Source: Rallus limicola (taxonomy: Eukaryota; Chordata; Aves; Gruiformes; Rallidae). Taken from it: DNA of 64,000 nucleotides. The stretch is taken from positions 8,999,331-9,063,330 of the forward strand of contig JAKCOZ010000003.1 of the NCBI GenBank assembly GCA_022605955.1, given 5' to 3'. The notes under the pieces were generated by a model that made no database searches, was not told where the DNA came from, and was given only the letters and a program-made list of their open reading frames with translations. A program made the translations under genes and the position numbers. Each line of letters begins with the position of its first letter. Positions within the stretch are counted from its first letter, which is position 1. Positions 59,401 through 64,000 of the stretch are shown one piece after another.

Positions 59401-62400
59401 ATCACCACTGAAGTTTTGAAGCTTATGTTTACCTGGCTATGTATGACTTACAGAAACTCAAATATAGATTTATCTGTCATTAAGGGAAAGCAATTTTTTG
59501 TAGCCATATAAATCTCTCTTCCTCTTACTAAATTCAGAATAGCTCTGCAGAGGTTTTGGTTTCCTTCCATGTTTTGTTTTGGTTTTTTTTTCCATTATTG
59601 GACAGTGGAAATAAGGAATTAAAAAAAAAAAAAGCTGATAGCCTTTAGAAGGAAAAAAATAGCATACCTCCTCACTGCAAATCTACTTAGATTTCCTGTA
59701 TTTTATGAATATATTTCTTTGAACTTTTCTTGGTAAAATTGAACGACTATAAAACCAGAAGAAAGAGACAAGAAAAAAATTAGTAAACCAAAACATCATC
59801 AAGCATCATTTTCCTTTATACTTGGAGTAACCTGAAAAGAGAGAAGTCCAGTTACTGACCAAAAGGTTGCTTCACATCACCAACAGACTTCACTGCTATT
59901 GGATCATTCTGGCTCATACAGAGATGTACATGATCTCTAGTTCTTAGTTACATTATGCAAATACATAAATCGAAAAAAAAAAAGGAATACGCATGGATAA
60001 TTTCTTTTAAAATATTCCTATGTAGTGTCTATTTTAAAACTTTGAAAAGAGGAGTTAAAAACTAAATATTCTAAGCAATTCCAATAATTTATCTCCAAAT
60101 AACAGGAACCCTTATTTTTTCTTCTTCTTCCAACTGTTGCTGAGTAATTAATGAAGCTATGATTTTACAACATTTCTCTACTGCTGCCCTAAAATTTTGT
60201 CATTGTCTTTGTTCACTTTCACCAGAGCAGCATACAATGAATGACCTGCTTTTCTTGTCATCTCAAGGCATGAAATGCAGTTTAAACAGTGAAGAAAAGA
60301 AATCTTTCTTGATAAAGAATACTCACAGAAAACATTTGTCATGAATCAAATTTAATATCCTGTCTAGTTTCAGAAGGTACTGTAATTAAAAGTGCATTAA
60401 TGGCAATGATTTCTAATTTATGGTGTGAGCAGAACAGAACATAGCAACCGTTAGAATTGATAGACAATTGTTAACTGTCAGAAGATAACACTCTCTTCAG
60501 TGAGATAAGCTTTGCAATATTAAAACCAAAGTTAGATGAATGTAGAGCAGCTTCCAAATATTGTTGAACTAAACTTTATTACTTAAATTCTGGGGAATAA
60601 AATTGTGAAATTACACAGAGAATTACCCAGGAGTTACACATAGCAAGCAACCTATTTGTCACTTAGAGGCTGTGCATTACAATGGTAAGTTAATAAGTGA
60701 AATTTTGAAATTTTTTAAATAATGGGTATAGATATCCTTTCTTGGAATAGGCCAGTCATTGTGTAAAACAAAACAAAAGAAAACAAACTTAAAAAAACCC
60801 CACAAAACTCCACCACCAAAAAGAAACCTACCACTAAAGGAGTGAACTAGCCTAAGAAGTCAGATGTTGAAGTGAATAAGGTAGGCAAAGATTAACTCTA
60901 AGAGAGAGACATTCAGGTAACACAATGGACATGTATAGGTGATAGAAGAAATGTCAGGATGACGAACAAAGCTATTAAAGCTGAAAAATGATGGTAGCAT
61001 AAGAGAAATATATGTATTTAATGACTATGTTACAAGGGAAAATGAACAAGCAAAAAAAAAATCCTTGTAGGATTACCATGGAGTGTGATAAACTCACAAA
61101 AATGCAAGTATCACATTGCTGTCTGCACACAGGACTTCTTTTCTACTCAAACTCTTTAAAAGAAATTATGGAAGAAGACAATGACCATCCTACAGCCTTA
61201 GATAAATAACTCTTCAAACTAGCTGTAAAGAAGCACATTGCTATTATTATTATTACTATGATTCTGTGTTACAGAGGAGCACCTAGTCTTTGGGTGCAAA
61301 AGAGAAAGTGAATGGAGAAGTAAACATGGTGAGGCAGACTGGAAGGACACACTCAGTTTCATGTTCCATTTCATTCCAAAGATTGCAATGTATACCTCAC
61401 ATTTTATATGCTTGACCTGTAACAACAACATGAAAGAAAAAGTTATTCCTTATTAATGCAGAGTTTTAAAGAAATTGATATTGTAAGGTCTCTGAAATAA
61501 TGTGTCAATTCCCTAATCATCATAAAATATGTTTGGAAAGGAAAGGGATTTCAAGATAAAAAATGTTGTTGTGTTTTGTAGTTTTTAAACATGAAACCTG
61601 ATAGAAAACAGGGTCCTCAAAAAGAGACATCCATAGAGTAAGTTTTCTTCTGCACAAGTCCTGCATAGTATCAGTATAACTTCTGTGTTTATAAGAGCAG
61701 AAGTATTGATCGCTATATACCCTCTCTCTTCAAGGCACTCTTCAAATCCTTCCTTGTCTGCACTGAAGAGAAACAAATTAATACCCATAATAATGACATT
61801 CAGTTTCACAAAGCTACACCAGTTATTTAGTGTTGGAAGAGTTTGTGGACCAACAAGTCTGAGCTTACAATTAAGATTCTCATCTGCCTTCATTGACTTT
61901 ATAAACAAATATGAATGGCAATGACACAAAAGCTTTTAAAAATAAGCATATTCACAATATTTCATTAGTGTGTGTGTTAGCATTTAGAAAAAAACTATTG
62001 CATTTAGCAAAAAATGGAAAATTTGATGGTTACCTTCTTGATCTTATTGATACATTATGCATTTAAACAGTTGTGAGAGAAAGGTCGTTAGGCAAATATT
62101 CACTGCCAGGAACATTTTGAGATTGAGTTCCTTCCTCACTTCTATATCTTTGGTTTTTTTTCTTTTTTCATTTCCCTTAATTTGCACATTTTCACACTTT
62201 TCCACTTACTTAGTGAACCAAGAGTAAGTACAGTTTATGTTGCAGCCAATAATTAGTAAAGAAACCAGTAACTAGCCAGTCTTTTGAGGTGTAACAAAAA
62301 AAGGAATCTAAACATAAAAATAAATAAATAAACTAACATATAACATTGCTACAATTTCTAAAAAGGAATAGTGAAAAAGGAAAAGGTAAACCCAACAAAC

Positions 62401-64000
62401 TAGTCTGTGGAATGAAATCACATATATCCTCATTTACAGTTGTTTGAGCAAAGCCACTGACTAGCTATGATCAAAGTGAGACCAGAATCCTGACTGTTGT
62501 GACAACTTCAGCAAAGGACCGTGAAGTACTTTTTTTCTCAGTCAGTTCTTCTAGGCAAAAGAGAACAACAGCTGAGGGTGGATTAAGAGTTCATGGAAGT
62601 GTATCATTTGCATTCAGAAATGTTACTGATCTCACACTCTTTTGCCGCTTTACCTCTAGGGCTTTGGTTCAGGAGGAGGACCCATAGTGAGATTAAAACA
62701 CATTGCCCCACAGGGGACAAATTGCTGCAGAAATACCTCAGAAATCCCCTTAGTTGCAAAGGCTATTCCTATCTATCCCTCAAAGACAAATTAAATACAG
62801 ATAAAGAAAAGCATAAAATAAAGTTTATTTTAGATCTCAGTATGATAATTTTAAAAACCATACTTACGCTATCTCCCTAAAATGGCAGGATTTATACAAG
62901 CTTTAACCTTTACACAATGGTTTTATTAAATGTACCATCTACTTAAAGCTGCTGTGCCAGTAAGAATTAATATTGTGCTTGCCTTTGTCTCTTGATATAC
63001 AGATGAAAGCTGGGCATGATTTGGATAACAGATAAATAAGGAGTTATCTTGCAAAAGATATTCTCAATCTGGGAAATCATCAAGATACCACAAGAAATGT
63101 ATCTTTCTGTCTTAATGAAGCAGATAATTCTGAAAAGTAGCAGAGCATACAAGCAAGCATCCTGTGGATATTGACTCAGACTGTGATTTAAAGATCAGAT
63201 ATATTAATGAAGAAGAATTGAATTTACCAACAATTCATAATCAGTACCATGTCACTATTACCCTATGCTAGCAACTAGGCATAGTCTATAGAAACAATAT
63301 TTACAATGCAGAGCTTTAATAGCTAATAACCTTCAGGTATAGTGTGAAATCAGTAAATAATAATCACCCAGTAAGCAAGTGTCCTCATTTTTAAATAGTG
63401 TGACATTAACCCATGAAAAATCCAAAACTTATTCATAAATAAAGGAGTTTATTCTCATCCAGTGGATGATAGGTCAATGGATCTCTTTGATGAACTATGT
63501 TCAAGATGCAAAATATTCACATGTTCAAAAGGAAACAGAAAAAATGCCTAGAAATTCCTCTTAATCTGTTAAGAGTTACTAAACAGACATAGGAATATTG
63601 AGCTTGGAGGAAGCATCCTATATGCTTGTACCATTTTTACTCTTCTGTTGATGCCTATATGTATTATTTCACGTGTCCTATCAACACCTCACAGAAATGC
63701 AAATATTCACTCCTCATTCTGAAGTTGAGATCTGGTCTAACCACATTCCTGGATGTGAAATATCTACCCTATGAAGTAGATACAGAATTTACCTGTAAAA
63801 TAAGAACCACCTTATGTTTGTGAGACAGGACTTCTGCCAACTGTGCCAGGGAAAACAAGAAATAGAGTCATGCACAAATAACGCAACCAAGATTTAAGGA
63901 AATTGTGGAGATCAGCATACTTAAGAAATGAGGATTGAGTTTTACTAGGGGAAACAATCTTGATCTTGGAGTGTTCCTTCACAGCTGAAGGTAAGACACT
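56498..64000. other. 7.5-kb unique AT-rich stretch
   Basis: No repeat family, RNA gene or coding gene that I can support. T-rich run at 57008-57044, TA-rich patch at 58295-58325, G/T-rich run at 59565-59593, A/C-rich run at 60766-60832. Frames up to 152 codons (56920-57378) translate the T-run and are chance. Confidence 0.6.
57008..57044. repeat. T-rich low-complexity run
   Basis: T-runs broken by single C; it gives a false poly-Phe frame. Confidence 0.85.

Overview
The window looks like nuclear DNA of a bird. It is AT-rich, has no recognisable cellular protein-coding gene, and is scattered with 5'-truncated CR1 LINEs whose ends carry the avian-type tail (GATTCTATGATTCT, or AGAATCATAGAATC on the other strand). 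It also carries several avian endogenous-retrovirus (ERV) LTR families. The species cannot be named from the sequence alone. It may be an intergenic gene desert or part of a very long intron. Nothing bacterial (operons, CRISPR, IS elements) is present, and nearly all short open frames are chance or lie inside repeats.

Layout. 1-16 kb: a complete solo LTR of family B at 8-579 with a perfect 5-bp target duplication, a CR1 piece, a solo LTR of family A (2183-3252), an LTR- or exon-like island (8072-8429), another family-B LTR (9501-10058), an 836-bp CR1 (11453-12288), two LTRs with their 5' ends facing each other (13665-13932 and 14076-14496), and a second family-A solo LTR (15059-16050) with a perfect target duplication. 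16-30.5 kb: mostly unique AT-rich sequence with four CR1 copies and a perfect 15-bp hairpin (22184-22218).

30.5-34.6 kb is the most interesting block. It holds a pol-less provirus with alpharetrovirus-type signals: a TATA box closely followed by AATAAA, and a tRNA-Trp primer site. It carries gag-like and env surface-unit-like reading frames. Between them lies a Cys/His-rich open frame with no ATG that I cannot assign to any family. A CR1 with a readable reverse-transcriptase domain interrupts or ends it.

34.6-49.4 kb: CR1 pieces, two more family-A solo LTRs (39274-40469 and 44432-45662, each with a one-mismatch target duplication), a separate solo LTR (43104-43440), an old CR1 holding a 47-bp chip of family-A LTR, and a young CR1 nested in an older one (target duplication CACCAC). 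49.4-56.5 kb: a family-B LTR, a long CR1, a decayed ERVL-like provirus (LTR, primer site, broken reverse transcriptase, RNase H and integrase) and a very old CR1. 56.5-64 kb: unique AT-rich DNA.

There is no gene network to describe. The content is layered retroelement insertion into unique sequence. Names such as 'family A' and 'family B' are mine; no repeat library was available.
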